64,000 nucleotides of DNA from Ureibacillus chungkukjangi (GTDB lineage: Bacteria > Bacillota > Bacilli > Bacillales_A > Planococcaceae). The notes below the pieces were generated by a model that saw only the letters and a list, made by a program, of their open reading frames with translations, searched no databases and was not told where the DNA came from. The stretch is from positions 62,001 through 126,000 of the forward strand of contig NZ_QJTJ01000002.1 in the NCBI RefSeq assembly GCF_003217295.1, in the 5' to 3' direction. A program made the translations under genes and the position numbers. Shown piece by piece: positions 53,191 to 61,474 of this stretch. Numbering within the stretch: the first letter of the stretch is position 1; each line of letters starts with the position of its first letter.

Positions 53191-53874
53191 CTATGCTGTA
53201 AAGTTGCCATCATAGCTCAACATAATAGCTGATTTTACGCCTTCTATGTTGGAAATATTATTGATAAAGCTCATATCATTTTCTTTAACACGAATCTCAT
53301 ATGTTACCTCAAAATCATCACCAGGCATAATGGACTTTGATTTTACTGAATGTTTTTTTACATGCTTTGAAATAATGTGTTCCATCGATTTTTCAATAGA
53401 GGTTTCATCATAGCGAACTACTAGTAGATAAGGATTTTCTACTCGAATTCGGCTGCCAAAAAGAATTAAAACCCCACCGATTAAAATTGAACCAATAATA
53501 ACTAAGGGAATAAATCCAGCCCCACATAATATACCCGAAACGATTGCCCAGAATAGATACACGATATCCATCGGGTCTTTTATAGGTGTTCTAAAACGCA
53601 CAATTGATAATGCTCCTACCATTCCTAGGGACAGCATGACATTAGATGAGATACCAATAATGATTAGGGCCGTTGCCATAGACATGATTATTAAAGAAAT
53701 ATTGAACGTATGGGAGTAAATGACCCCTGAAAAAGTTTTCTTATATACATAGTAAATTAATAAACCTATTATAAAGGCTGCTAATAATCCTATCACTGAA
53801 TCTACAATTGAAAAGCTGCTTGTTTTTTCTAAAATACTTGATTTAAAAATATCATCAAAATTTACAGTATCCAT
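53191..53874 (-). CDS. DUF4956 membrane protein
   Basis: A 227-residue protein with about four helices (25-130) and a C-terminal cytoplasmic ferredoxin-like domain (about 150-225). MLSLGMVGALSIVRFRTPIKDPMDIVYLFWAI is the DUF4956 signature. The family recurs next to VTC-type polyphosphate polymerases, as here, 24 bases downstream of one, and it probably forms a complex with it. GGAGG precedes the ATG. Second gene of an operon likely controlled by the direct repeats at 54644. Confidence 0.9.
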   Translation of the reverse strand: MDTVNFDDIFKSSILEKTSSFSIVDSVIGLLAAFIIGLLIYYVYKKTFSGVIYSHTFNISLIIMSMATALIIIGISSNVMLSLGMVGALSIVRFRTPIKDPMDIVYLFWAIVSGILCGAGFIPLVIIGSILIGGVLILFGSRIRVENPYLLVVRYDETSIEKSMEHIISKHVKKHSVKSKSIMPGDDFEVTYEIRVKENDMSFINNISNIEGVKSAIMLSYDGNFTA

Positions 53875-53898
53875 TTTAATTCCTCCAATTTTATATAC

Positions 53899-54597
53899 TT
53901 AACCAAACATTCTGCTGACTTGATATTTTGAATAGGTGCCTTTTTTTCTGTTGCCAAGCTGCAGTAAATACTTAATGACGTCTGGCAGAAACTCGTCATA
54001 CTTCACTTCAAGAATGACAACTTCTGGGTTTGTGTCAATCATTGCTAAATCAGGATTTAACAAATCTGGATTTCGAAAGCTTGTCTTAATATTACTGTCA
54101 AAGGTTACTCTGACATTCCCTTGATCATAGATAAATACTTCCCTTTCATAGTCAACTACCGTTACAGGCTTTATTTGAAACAGGTTCATTTGTAGATATA
54201 AACCCTGAATAAGCGATCTCGAATCTTTCTCCATCCAAGCAATATTACCAACTGCTATTTTTTCGTATTCCTCTGCAGTTATGGAGCATTTTTGCTTGTA
54301 AGTAAGATTATTTCTTTTACTTTTTTTCTCTAAATTTAAGAAATTCATATTGTAGTCATAGAGTCTTACGCGAAACTTATCCCGTTGATAAAACCCTTCT
54401 TTTTTCTCAGTAAGGACTTTGTTATCGAAATTATCAAAGTACACACTACGAATTAAATATTTGCCATCTTTCTTGGCGTGGGGATCCACCCTCATAAAAT
54501 GCTTTAATTTATTTCTAAGAAGATAGCAATCCATTTTGGAAATTTCATGCTTCAGCTCCGTTCGCCCCATTACCCCGTTTAAGCGTCTTCCTTCCAT
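53899..54597 (-). CDS. VTC-domain polyphosphate polymerase-like protein
   Basis: A 232-residue protein formed by the VTC catalytic domain (triphosphate tunnel fold) that makes polyphosphate from ATP in yeast. GRTELKHEISKMDC, IRSVYFDN, FRVRLYDYN, LEKKSKRN and VILEVKYDEFLPD hold the basic and Glu residues lining the tunnel. No membrane segment; the DUF4956 partner may anchor it. AAAGGAG precedes the ATG. First gene of the operon, preceded by 11-bp direct repeats likely bound by the adjacent response regulator. Polyphosphate synthesis is inferred, not shown. Confidence 0.88.
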   Translation of the reverse strand: MEGRRLNGVMGRTELKHEISKMDCYLLRNKLKHFMRVDPHAKKDGKYLIRSVYFDNFDNKVLTEKKEGFYQRDKFRVRLYDYNMNFLNLEKKSKRNNLTYKQKCSITAEEYEKIAVGNIAWMEKDSRSLIQGLYLQMNLFQIKPVTVVDYEREVFIYDQGNVRVTFDSNIKTSFRNPDLLNPDLAMIDTNPEVVILEVKYDEFLPDVIKYLLQLGNRKKGTYSKYQVSRMFG

Positions 54598-54643
54598 TTG
54601 CCTTACTCCTTTGCTCTGTTCTATGTTTTACATTATTGAGGAC

Positions 54644-54665
54644 AAACCTTAAACAAACCTTAAAA
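54644..54665 (-). promoter_or_regulatory. 11-bp direct repeats upstream of the VTC-DUF4956 operon
   Basis: AAACCTTAAAC (54644-54654) and AAACCTTAAAA (54655-54665); read on the minus strand this is TTTAAGGTTT twice with an 11-bp period, a spacing typical of OmpR-family regulators. The same repeat is in front of the lipoprotein gene at 56983. Confidence 0.75.
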
Positions 54666-54732
54666 GAAAATGAAGCTAGGAAAATAAATAGAATTTATGG
54701 ATTTTGGATAGGTTTTGGTTCATCCACTACTT

Positions 54733-54777
54733 GAAACGCGTTGTCTGCCTACATCCCACTCACAACACGTTTCATCC
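54733..54777. repeat. Inverted-repeat element related to the 30.5-kb array
   Basis: GAAACGCGTTGT (54733-54744) and ACAACACGTTTC (54762-54773) are inverted with one mismatch. AACACGTTTCATCC (54764-54777) is identical to a stretch at the start of unit 8 of the 52-bp array. Confidence 0.55.
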
Positions 54778-54816
54778 CCTCTGCTTCCGCTCATCTCAAG
54801 CTCGCCACAAAAAAAA

Positions 54817-54838
54817 GAGACTGCATTTCTGCAATCTC
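54817..54838 (-). terminator. Terminator of the two-component operon
   Basis: GAGACTGCA / TGCAATCTC arms with one mismatch; eight A to the left give a U-run on the minus transcript. Confidence 0.85.
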
Positions 54839-56137
54839 CTACTTTGGTAGTTTGATGATAAAGTTTGTTCCTTTGTTTTCGTTTTTTGTTACTTTGATGG
54901 CGCCTCTGTGTTTTTCTACGATCCACTGGGCGATGGATAATCCTAAGCCAACGCCGCCAGTTTCTCTGGATCTTGCTCTGTCTTCACGATAGAAACGTTC
55001 AAAAATATACTGCATATTTTCTTCTTTAATGCCAATACCGGTGTCGCTTACTTCAATGACTACTCGATGGTCTTCGATGTAAGTTTTTACGCCAATACTG
55101 TCGTTATCACCTGTGTATTTAAGTGCATTATCAAGCAAAATTACAAACAGCTGATGTAATCGGGTTTCGTCTGCTGTTATGGACACAAGACAATTTAAAT
55201 TTAGCCACAAATGCTTTTGCTGTGACTCGGCAATTTCCTGATATGGCGCACAAACCTTTTGAACAAACTCATCGAATTCAAACGTATTGAATATTAGCTC
55301 TGTTTCAGCAGAGTCTGCTCTCGCCAATGTCAATAAATCAGAGGTAAGCTTAGATAATCGGCGTGTTTCAGAAAGACTCAAGGCGATGTTTTCAAATTTG
55401 TCGGCAATTCTTTCTTGAGGAGCTCTAAGTAGTAACTCCAATTTATTTTGAATGATCGTTAACGGCGTTCTCAGCTCATGTGAAGCATTTTCAACAAATT
55501 CAGCTTGTTTATTCCAGGACTGAATTATTGGCTTCATCATTTTTTTCGATAAAAGGAAGCTCGCTGATATAGATAGAATGATGAAAATTACCGAGCAAAT
55601 CGTTACAAGCTTTACGAAGTTAGCGATAATAATTTGTTCAGCATCTACATTGATTAGTAGCTGCGTATAAGCTACACCATCCTGATTATTTGGATTTTCA
55701 AAAAGAAGATATCTAAAATGATATAATTCATCAATGGATGTCATCGTAATTTCGTCTATTTTGGTTTTATCTAGCTGATAGTCCGAAAGATAATTATCAT
55801 AAAATAGTGATCCCATATCCCCTTCATTCACCATATTTCCAGCCTCATCCCAATGGATAACCACGATTCTAGGGTTAGGATTATTTCTATTTTGATCGGT
55901 TAAAGGAGGGTCCTGATTTCCCTTTCCAGGCTGGGGCCTCATATCTGTTCCCACATTCACATCATCAGTAAGTTTTTCTTTAAATAATTTCAGCTCCTCA
56001 TCTGCATGAGAATATAGCGTATTTTGAACCTGTCCAAAAATGATGAAACTGAAAATCGTGAAAATGACCGTAAAGGCTAGTAAGTTAAGGAGCATAAACT
56101 TAAATTGCTGCTTACCGAAAATTGTTTTATTAAACAT
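54839..56137 (-). CDS. Sensor histidine kinase
   Basis: A 432-residue membrane kinase: helices at about 16-36 and 177-197 flank a 140-residue extracytoplasmic sensor domain; HisKA with phospho-acceptor His220 in ASHELRTPL, then HATPase_c with N-box LLDNALKYT, DTGIGI and the G-box GGVGLGLSI. Autophosphorylates and passes phosphate to the regulator at 56130. It starts (ATG 56137) inside the end of the regulator gene, an 8-base overlap, so translation is coupled. The signal is unknown; the neighbouring operons suggest an envelope or phosphate-related cue. Confidence 0.92.
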   Translation of the reverse strand: MFNKTIFGKQQFKFMLLNLLAFTVIFTIFSFIIFGQVQNTLYSHADEELKLFKEKLTDDVNVGTDMRPQPGKGNQDPPLTDQNRNNPNPRIVVIHWDEAGNMVNEGDMGSLFYDNYLSDYQLDKTKIDEITMTSIDELYHFRYLLFENPNNQDGVAYTQLLINVDAEQIIIANFVKLVTICSVIFIILSISASFLLSKKMMKPIIQSWNKQAEFVENASHELRTPLTIIQNKLELLLRAPQERIADKFENIALSLSETRRLSKLTSDLLTLARADSAETELIFNTFEFDEFVQKVCAPYQEIAESQQKHLWLNLNCLVSITADETRLHQLFVILLDNALKYTGDNDSIGVKTYIEDHRVVIEVSDTGIGIKEENMQYIFERFYREDRARSRETGGVGLGLSIAQWIVEKHRGAIKVTKNENKGTNFIIKLPK

Positions 56138-56816
56138 TTTCTTCACCACTGTCGCTTAGCATATAGCCCAATCCTCGAAACGTTTTAATGTATTGGTCGT
56201 AGCCATACTTCTTTAAATTTTTACGCAAATTGCTCGCATACACTTCCACCACTGTTGTTGAGGTGTCGGACTCAAATCCCCAGATTCGGTCGAAAATTTG
56301 CTCCTTTGTTAAAATCGCATTTTTATTATTAAGTAAGTACTCTAATAAATCGAATTGCTTGCCGTTTAGCTTCAGCATTTCCCCGTTTATTTCTGCGGTT
56401 TTATTTTTAATGTTTAGTTTCAGCTCCTTAAAGGTAATTACATTTTCCTTTAATAATCCGCCGCTTCTTCTCACCATTGCCTCAAGTCGCAGCAACAGCT
56501 CTTCTCGGTGGAAGGGCTTAACTAAATAGTCGTCCGCGCCAACTTTGAACCCTTGAATTTTGTCATCGATGCCATCCTTGGCAGTTAGCATAATTACCGG
56601 GGTCATGATATTTTGCTTACGCAAGCTCTGCAGTACCTCATAACCGTTCATAGAGGGAAGCATGATATCTAAGATAATGACATCAAATATATTTTGTTCC
56701 GCAAGAAATAACCCTTCTTCCCCATCAAATGCCTGCTCTGCCTGAAACATTTCCTTTACCGTTTCACATATAGAGTCAGAGAGGTTTTTGTCATCTTCAA
56801 TGATTAGTAGCTTCAT
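56130..56816 (-). CDS. OmpR-family response regulator
   Basis: A 228-residue regulator. The receiver domain (1-120) has acidic residues Asp8/Asp9, phospho-acceptor Asp50 and Lys100; the C-terminal winged helix (about 130-225) has the DRIWGFESDTSTTVVEVYASNLRKNL recognition region. The ATG at 56816 follows GGGGGAAC; longer frames lack a site. Divergent from the lipoprotein gene whose promoter carries 11-bp direct repeats, its probable target. No such repeat faces its own gene. Confidence 0.94.
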   Translation of the reverse strand: MKLLIIEDDKNLSDSICETVKEMFQAEQAFDGEEGLFLAEQNIFDVIILDIMLPSMNGYEVLQSLRKQNIMTPVIMLTAKDGIDDKIQGFKVGADDYLVKPFHREELLLRLEAMVRRSGGLLKENVITFKELKLNIKNKTAEINGEMLKLNGKQFDLLEYLLNNKNAILTKEQIFDRIWGFESDTSTTVVEVYASNLRKNLKKYGYDQYIKTFRGLGYMLSDSGEENV

Positions 56817-56894
56817 ATCCCTGTTCCCCCTTTTCTTCATTAAATTTCTACGTTTGATTATATGTCCAATTTCTAGAAATGCAAATTTTATTTT

Positions 56895-56916
56895 TTTAAG
56901 GTTGCTTTAAGGTTGG
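56895..56916 (+). promoter_or_regulatory. 11-bp direct repeats upstream of the repeat-rich lipoprotein gene
   Basis: TTTAAGGTTGC (56895-56905) and TTTAAGGTTGG (56906-56916), then TAATAAT as a possible -10 at 56921-56927, in the orientation of the gene at 56983. Matches the site at 54644-54665. Confidence 0.75.
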
Positions 56917-56982
56917 TCATTAATAATAGCCTCATACCCAACAATAGCTTTCAAAATTCGAAATGAAAAGGAGTTAAATTTT

Positions 56983-59088
56983 ATGAAGAATTCTAAACTT
57001 ATAAAAGTGGCAACACCTTTTATGATGTGTAGTGCGTTATTATTTGCTTGCAGCGATAATACAGAGGAGGTCAAAACTACGAGTGATCCAGCTGTTGCCG
57101 AGGCAGAGAGCTTAAGTACTATTGGTAATCAGGAAATTATTAGTGTGATTAACGAGAAGGTTTCTTATTCAGATGATGATTTTTATAGCGAGTGGAAAAA
57201 TGCCACTTCTATTAAATTGAATGGCGATAGTGCGAGCTTTGATGGCAACGGAGGCGTAGTCATTGATGGAAGTACGATTACAATTCGAACTTCTGGTGTT
57301 TATGAAATCAGCGGAAAATTGAATGATGGTCAAATTATTGTGAATGCAGAGGATGAAGGAACTGTTCGGCTGATTCTTAATGGTGTGGAAATCAGTTCAT
57401 CGACTAGTGCGCCTATTTTTGTAGAAAAGGCAGAAAAAACGGTTGTTTCATTGGAAGATGGAACTGAAAATATTTTAAGTGATGGCGAAAATTATGTTTA
57501 TGAAAATTCAGATGATGATGAGCCAAATGCAGCCCTATTCAGTAAGGATGACCTTACAATAAACGGGGATGGCACTTTAATCGTGAATGGCAATTACAAT
57601 AACGGAATTGCCTCTAAGGATGAATTAAGAATTACTAGTGGGACAATCCAAATTGAAGCAGTAGATGATGGGTTAATGGGACGAGACCTCGTTGCTGTTA
57701 AGGATGGAGAGATAAGTATTACAGCTGGTGGAGATGGCATTAAATCTACAAACGATAAGGATGCTTCAAAGGCTATTATTGCTATTGAGGGTGGTAGCTT
57801 TGACATAGAGGCTGCCAATGATGGGATTCAAGCTGAAACCTCTCTACTAATTGCTGATGGAGATTTCACTATTACAGCTGGTGGTGGTAGCCCTGAAACG
57901 GTTGAGACGAATGAAAATAATAGAATGCCTGGCATGCCGGGTGAAACGAATACAACTACTACGAGTACAAGCACGGATTCCGAAAGTACGAAGGGGTTAA
58001 AAGCAACTGTGGAAGTGGCTATCGGTGGTGGTAGCTTTACAATTGATTCCTTGGATGATGCTGTACACAGTAATAATTCAATTACCATTACTGGTGGAGA
58101 GCTAAATTTAGCTACTGGTGATGATGGAATTCATGCCGATACATCCATTTTAACTAAGGGTGGAATCATCGATGTTACAAAGAGCTATGAAGGAATTGAA
58201 AGTAAAAGCATTACCATTGCAGATGGTGAAATTCATGTAAATGCAACGGATGACGGCATTAACATAGGCGGTGGAAATGATGGGTCAGGTCGTGATTTTG
58301 CCGCTACTGAAAATGCAGAAGAGAATGTCCTATCTATTAATGGTGGATACATCTATGTCAATGCTATGGGAGATGGACTTGATTCGAACGGTTCGATTTC
58401 CATGACAGACGGAACGGTTATTGTCAGCGGTCCTTCCAATAATAACAACGGGGCACTAGACTATGATCAAAGCTTCGAAATTAGCGGTGGGCTACTTATT
58501 GCTTCAGGCAGTTCAGGTATGGCTATGGCGACTTCTGAAGAGTCCGCGCAAAGCTCGATTCTAATGACATTTACCGAAACACAAGCAGCAGGAACCGTGC
58601 TTCAGCTTGAAGATAGCAACGAGAATTCCATCGTGACATTTGCTCCGGACAAAGACTATCAATCTGTGTTAATCAGTTCCCCACAGCTTACGAAGGATGG
58701 GTCTTATAAGCTTATCTCAGGTGGAACGTCTACAGGCTCTGAAACTGATGGATTATTTACTGATGGAACAATCCAAGGAGGGTCAAATGAAGTCGAGTTT
58801 ACGGTTTCTGATACAGTTACATGGTTAAATGAATCAGGTTTAACAGAGCAAGGTGCTAATGGTTTTGGTGGTATGGGAGGACCTGGTAATGCAGAAGGAA
58901 ATCCAGGTGGAAGCCGTGGCGATATGTTTGCAGACTTAGATGAGGAAACTAGACAAAAAGTCCAAAGCATTATGGACCAACAAAGAAACGGCACGATTAG
59001 TCAGGAAGAAGCCCAAGAGCAACTTTCCGAACTAGGTGTGGAGCTTCCATTTGGAGGACAAATGAAAGAACCTGGTCAACCAGAATAG
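56983..59088 (+). CDS. Large surface lipoprotein with right-handed beta-helix-type repeats (DUF4353/carbohydrate-binding type)
   Basis: A 701-residue exported protein. The signal ends in a lipobox (LLFACS, Cys23). Residues about 90-560 contain degenerate 20-25-residue repeats of the type INGDGTL, IEAVDDGLMG, ITAGGDGIKS and INATDDGINI, consistent with a beta-solenoid; a Thr/Ser-rich insertion lies at about 318-335 and Gly-rich linkers at 625-645 precede a helical tail (LDEETRQKVQSIMDQQ). Members are annotated carbohydrate-binding. GGAG precedes the ATG. Likely target of the adjacent two-component system. Confidence 0.88.
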   Translation: MKNSKLIKVATPFMMCSALLFACSDNTEEVKTTSDPAVAEAESLSTIGNQEIISVINEKVSYSDDDFYSEWKNATSIKLNGDSASFDGNGGVVIDGSTITIRTSGVYEISGKLNDGQIIVNAEDEGTVRLILNGVEISSSTSAPIFVEKAEKTVVSLEDGTENILSDGENYVYENSDDDEPNAALFSKDDLTINGDGTLIVNGNYNNGIASKDELRITSGTIQIEAVDDGLMGRDLVAVKDGEISITAGGDGIKSTNDKDASKAIIAIEGGSFDIEAANDGIQAETSLLIADGDFTITAGGGSPETVETNENNRMPGMPGETNTTTTSTSTDSESTKGLKATVEVAIGGGSFTIDSLDDAVHSNNSITITGGELNLATGDDGIHADTSILTKGGIIDVTKSYEGIESKSITIADGEIHVNATDDGINIGGGNDGSGRDFAATENAEENVLSINGGYIYVNAMGDGLDSNGSISMTDGTVIVSGPSNNNNGALDYDQSFEISGGLLIASGSSGMAMATSEESAQSSILMTFTETQAAGTVLQLEDSNENSIVTFAPDKDYQSVLISSPQLTKDGSYKLISGGTSTGSETDGLFTDGTIQGGSNEVEFTVSDTVTWLNESGLTEQGANGFGGMGGPGNAEGNPGGSRGDMFADLDEETRQKVQSIMDQQRNGTISQEEAQEQLSELGVELPFGGQMKEPGQPE

Positions 59089-59110
59089 GATTTAAAGAAG
59101 TCAAATTTAG

Positions 59111-59154
59111 CCCAAGTTACTCAATGAATTTCGTTGAGTTGCTTGGGTTTTTTT
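59111..59154 (+). terminator. Strong intrinsic terminator of the lipoprotein gene
   Basis: CCCAAG-tt-ACTCAA / TTGAGT-tg-CTTGGG arms, then seven T. Confidence 0.9.
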
Positions 59155-59200
59155 ATGTATTTTCCCTTTCCTCAAGAATTCTCTAAACCGTTTTTAATTT

Positions 59201-59605
59201 ATGCTATACTTTAGCAAAGGGGGTAATATTATCAAATATTTCAAAACTTTTGACTCGTTATTTATTGTAGCAATTACTCTTTTATTCATTTATGATTACT
59301 TTCCTACTGTTCCCTTTGCTAGTGCGATTCCAATGGGCGTAGTGATTTTTCTTATTTTGGGTTCACTCCTATTTAACTTTGTGCTAAAAAAATACAATGA
59401 GACAGATTTAAAAACTGAGGTAATATGGAAGATTATTATAATTTTATATGTACTCTTTCTTCTTTGGCTGTTCCCACTGCTAGGTGGCCAATCTGTTTCA
59501 GGCATTAGCTTTAGTGATGGCGGTTTATATATCATCATCTTAATTTCCTTATTCGATATTTATTCCAAATGGAAGAAGCTAAAAGTTAATCATTCTGAAG
59601 CTTAA
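59201..59605 (+). CDS. Four-helix membrane protein with unclear start codon
   Basis: A membrane protein of at most 134 residues with four hydrophobic segments. No family known. The only ATG (59201) overlaps TATACT (59205-59210), a good -10, and the Shine-Dalgarno AAAGGGGG (59216-59223) lies after it, so translation probably begins at ATT 59228 or ATC 59231. That would give a protein near 124-125 residues. Ends at a bidirectional terminator. Confidence 0.65.
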   Translation: MLYFSKGGNIIKYFKTFDSLFIVAITLLFIYDYFPTVPFASAIPMGVVIFLILGSLLFNFVLKKYNETDLKTEVIWKIIIILYVLFLLWLFPLLGGQSVSGISFSDGGLYIIILISLFDIYSKWKKLKVNHSEA

Positions 59606-59616
59606 CAAACATATAT

Positions 59617-59652
59617 AAAAGCGTATTCGGTAAATTAAACGAATACGCTTTT
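59617..59652. terminator. Bidirectional intrinsic terminator
   Basis: AAAAGCGTATTCG / CGAATACGCTTTTT arms between the convergent genes ending at 59605 and 59670. Confidence 0.92.
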
Positions 59653-59669
59653 TCGATTAGAATGACCTA

Positions 59670-60206
59670 TCATTTTTGTACCTCAAATACTAATCTGCTT
59701 TTTCCTATAGCCGTACCGTCTTCCCAAACAAACAGCAACTCGTAAATTTTATCGTAAGCTATGTCTGTAATCACTAATTGAAAATTCTTTTGTTCATCTG
59801 GAAGCATTTCGGTTTCCCCAACCTGATTAAAATCGGTTGTGTATACTCTTACTTCCACGCTGTTTGGAGCAGGAATCATATGATCCCACTTCACATTAAA
59901 TCTATCACCGATTTTATCCTTTATGTTTTTATCAAATCGACCATTTAATTTATCCTCTTCGGTACACTCATTCCAACAAACCTCTTGATAAAAGGAATCA
60001 AAGCCGACCCCATCATTTAGCGAGATTATGGGATGTGCAATCGATTCAAAAGAAGGAAGCTGCACCTTCTCCTCTATCGATATACTTTCTATCGGTTGTG
60101 GTTTTGGCTGCTCTTGAATTTCTGCTGTCTCTTCCTGAATCTCTTTTTCATTTGTACAGCCTGTTAAAGCAAGTAAGATTATTAGTGCTCCTATTAGTTT
60201 TTGCAT
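59670..60206 (-). CDS. Putative lipoprotein
   Basis: A 178-residue exported protein with signal and lipobox LTGCT (Cys17), an acidic/Pro-rich linker to about 45, then a mixed alpha/beta domain with two cysteines in CWNEC, possibly disulfide bonded. No family recognised. The ATG at 60206 follows AAGGGGAA; the frame to 60251 has no site. Last gene of a five-gene minus-strand operon, 13 bases after the kinase-like gene. Confidence 0.65.
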   Translation of the reverse strand: MQKLIGALIILLALTGCTNEKEIQEETAEIQEQPKPQPIESISIEEKVQLPSFESIAHPIISLNDGVGFDSFYQEVCWNECTEEDKLNGRFDKNIKDKIGDRFNVKWDHMIPAPNSVEVRVYTTDFNQVGETEMLPDEQKNFQLVITDIAYDKIYELLFVWEDGTAIGKSRLVFEVQK

Positions 60207-60219
60207 GAGGTTCCCCTTA

Positions 60220-60750
60220 TCAACGGTTATGGCCAATATATTGCATGACATTTTCTATATATGTATCTACCGGTTTACTAGTATCCACTACTAAATAGGG
60301 ATCATCCTCCGACTTTTTACTATTTTCAATTGTGTTTTGAAAAGCTTCCATCGATTTCACTTCTTTTATTTGGCTTAGCTTACTTTCACGATTTTTAAGT
60401 CGGAAATTTACCTCGTCAAAGTCATTTAAATAACATTCAACATATTTATATTTTACATTGTATTTCTTCGCTAACGTTGTTCCATTCCTCACCATTTCAT
60501 CATATAAACATGGACTATCAAAAATCACGCTTTTCCCCTGTGAGAGATAGAATTCTATTAAGGCCCAATCAACCTTGTATGAAATCTTTCCCAAAAGATT
60601 TTCTTCAAGCTTTGTTTCCGCTACATTTTCCAATAGTGCCGTTTTTGAAATATCATGGTCAACGATGATAGCATCTACTCTTTTTGCAATTTCACGAGCT
60701 AATGTAGATTTTCCCGAACCAGGGAAACCAGACATTTGTAAAAAAAACAT
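60220..60750 (-). CDS. P-loop kinase-like ATPase
   Basis: A 176-residue AAA-family/small-molecule-kinase-like protein. Walker A GFPGSGKST at 8-16 and DHDISKTALLE, FDSPCLYDEM follow as in zeta-toxin/gluconate-kinase-like folds. It probably phosphorylates a small substrate. GGGGGGT precedes the ATG by four to nine bases. Part of the five-gene operon between a DUF952 gene and a lipoprotein. Confidence 0.85.
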   Translation of the reverse strand: MFFLQMSGFPGSGKSTLAREIAKRVDAIIVDHDISKTALLENVAETKLEENLLGKISYKVDWALIEFYLSQGKSVIFDSPCLYDEMVRNGTTLAKKYNVKYKYVECYLNDFDEVNFRLKNRESKLSQIKEVKSMEAFQNTIENSKKSEDDPYLVVDTSKPVDTYIENVMQYIGHNR

Positions 60751-60762
60751 TGGAACCCCCCA

Positions 60763-61104
60763 CTATATCTCATCAAAATTATAAATAAACTCTCCCTGAT
60801 AATCCTTTAGCAAAGGCGTTACTTTAACAAGAGCATTTAAATTTAACTCACCGTAAATATGTGGATAGGTGCGACCGTAATTACCGTCATCCTCCCATTT
60901 AATCTCGGCCTCTACCTTATTAGTGTCTATAAATAAAAGAACTACTGGCTCTAAAACATCTTTAAAGTTAGGTGCTACTCTCCAAAAATTTTCAATAGAC
61001 GAGCAATGTATATACCCAAATGCCTCAATTGATTCCCTGCCATAATATACATTATCCTTCGCTTTCTCCCAAGTGCTCTCTTTGAGACAATGTAAAATAA
61101 TCAT
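60763..61104 (-). CDS. DUF952 protein
   Basis: A 113-residue protein of the DUF952 family: ESIEAFGYIHCSSIENFWRVAP and TYPHIYGELNLNALVKV are its conserved segments, with the His residues thought to line a pocket. Function unknown, although a glutathione-transferase-like or ADP-ribosyl-related fold has been noted in relatives. The ATG at 61104 follows GAGGAGGAG; the frame to 61122 overlaps that site. Third gene of the operon. Confidence 0.85.
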   Translation of the reverse strand: MIILHCLKESTWEKAKDNVYYGRESIEAFGYIHCSSIENFWRVAPNFKDVLEPVVLLFIDTNKVEAEIKWEDDGNYGRTYPHIYGELNLNALVKVTPLLKDYQGEFIYNFDEI

Positions 61105-61137
61105 TTGAGCTCCTCCTCTCACTTCTAGATTTGCGAT

Positions 61138-61458
61138 TTATTCCTTACTAACCAAAAAGCATCGTCCTTCAAAGCCGCCCCGTTCTTCATACTTTTTCTG
61201 GCGTACTTGTTCAACCTGGTCAATCGTTACTTGATGTGTCTTAGCTAAGGAATGAATAACCTCCAAAATATCTGCAAGCTCCTCAGTTGCAGCTTCTTTA
61301 GTGGATGAAGCCAAATACTCGTTAACCTCTTCCAGGAGCTTTTTCTTCAGCTCTCTGATAAACGTCTTTTCATCTAATATCGTAAACTGGCTTTTTTCAC
61401 CACTAGCTTCTATGATACTAGGGATTTTATCTCGAACTAATTTATTAAAGGTAAGCAT
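61138..61458 (-). CDS. MazG-like/phosphoribosyl-ATP pyrophosphohydrolase-like protein
   Basis: A 106-residue all-helical protein: FNKLVRDKIPSIIEASGE at the start, ELKKKLLEEVNEYLAS with the EExxE metal-binding helix, and EELADILEVIHSLA with the second ExxD set. This layout is that of small MazG/HisE-like nucleotide pyrophosphohydrolases. The ATG at 61458 follows CAGGAG; the longer frame to 61494 lacks a site. Starts 16 bases after the previous stop, second gene of the operon. Confidence 0.88.
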   Translation of the reverse strand: MLTFNKLVRDKIPSIIEASGEKSQFTILDEKTFIRELKKKLLEEVNEYLASSTKEAATEELADILEVIHSLAKTHQVTIDQVEQVRQKKYEERGGFEGRCFLVSKE

Positions 61459-61474
61459 TGTTTTCTCCTGCTCT

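Noticed and set aside
54720-54926. 68-codon minus-strand frame downstream of the kinase
   Set aside because: Spans the terminator and repeat element, no binding site, out of frame with the kinase.
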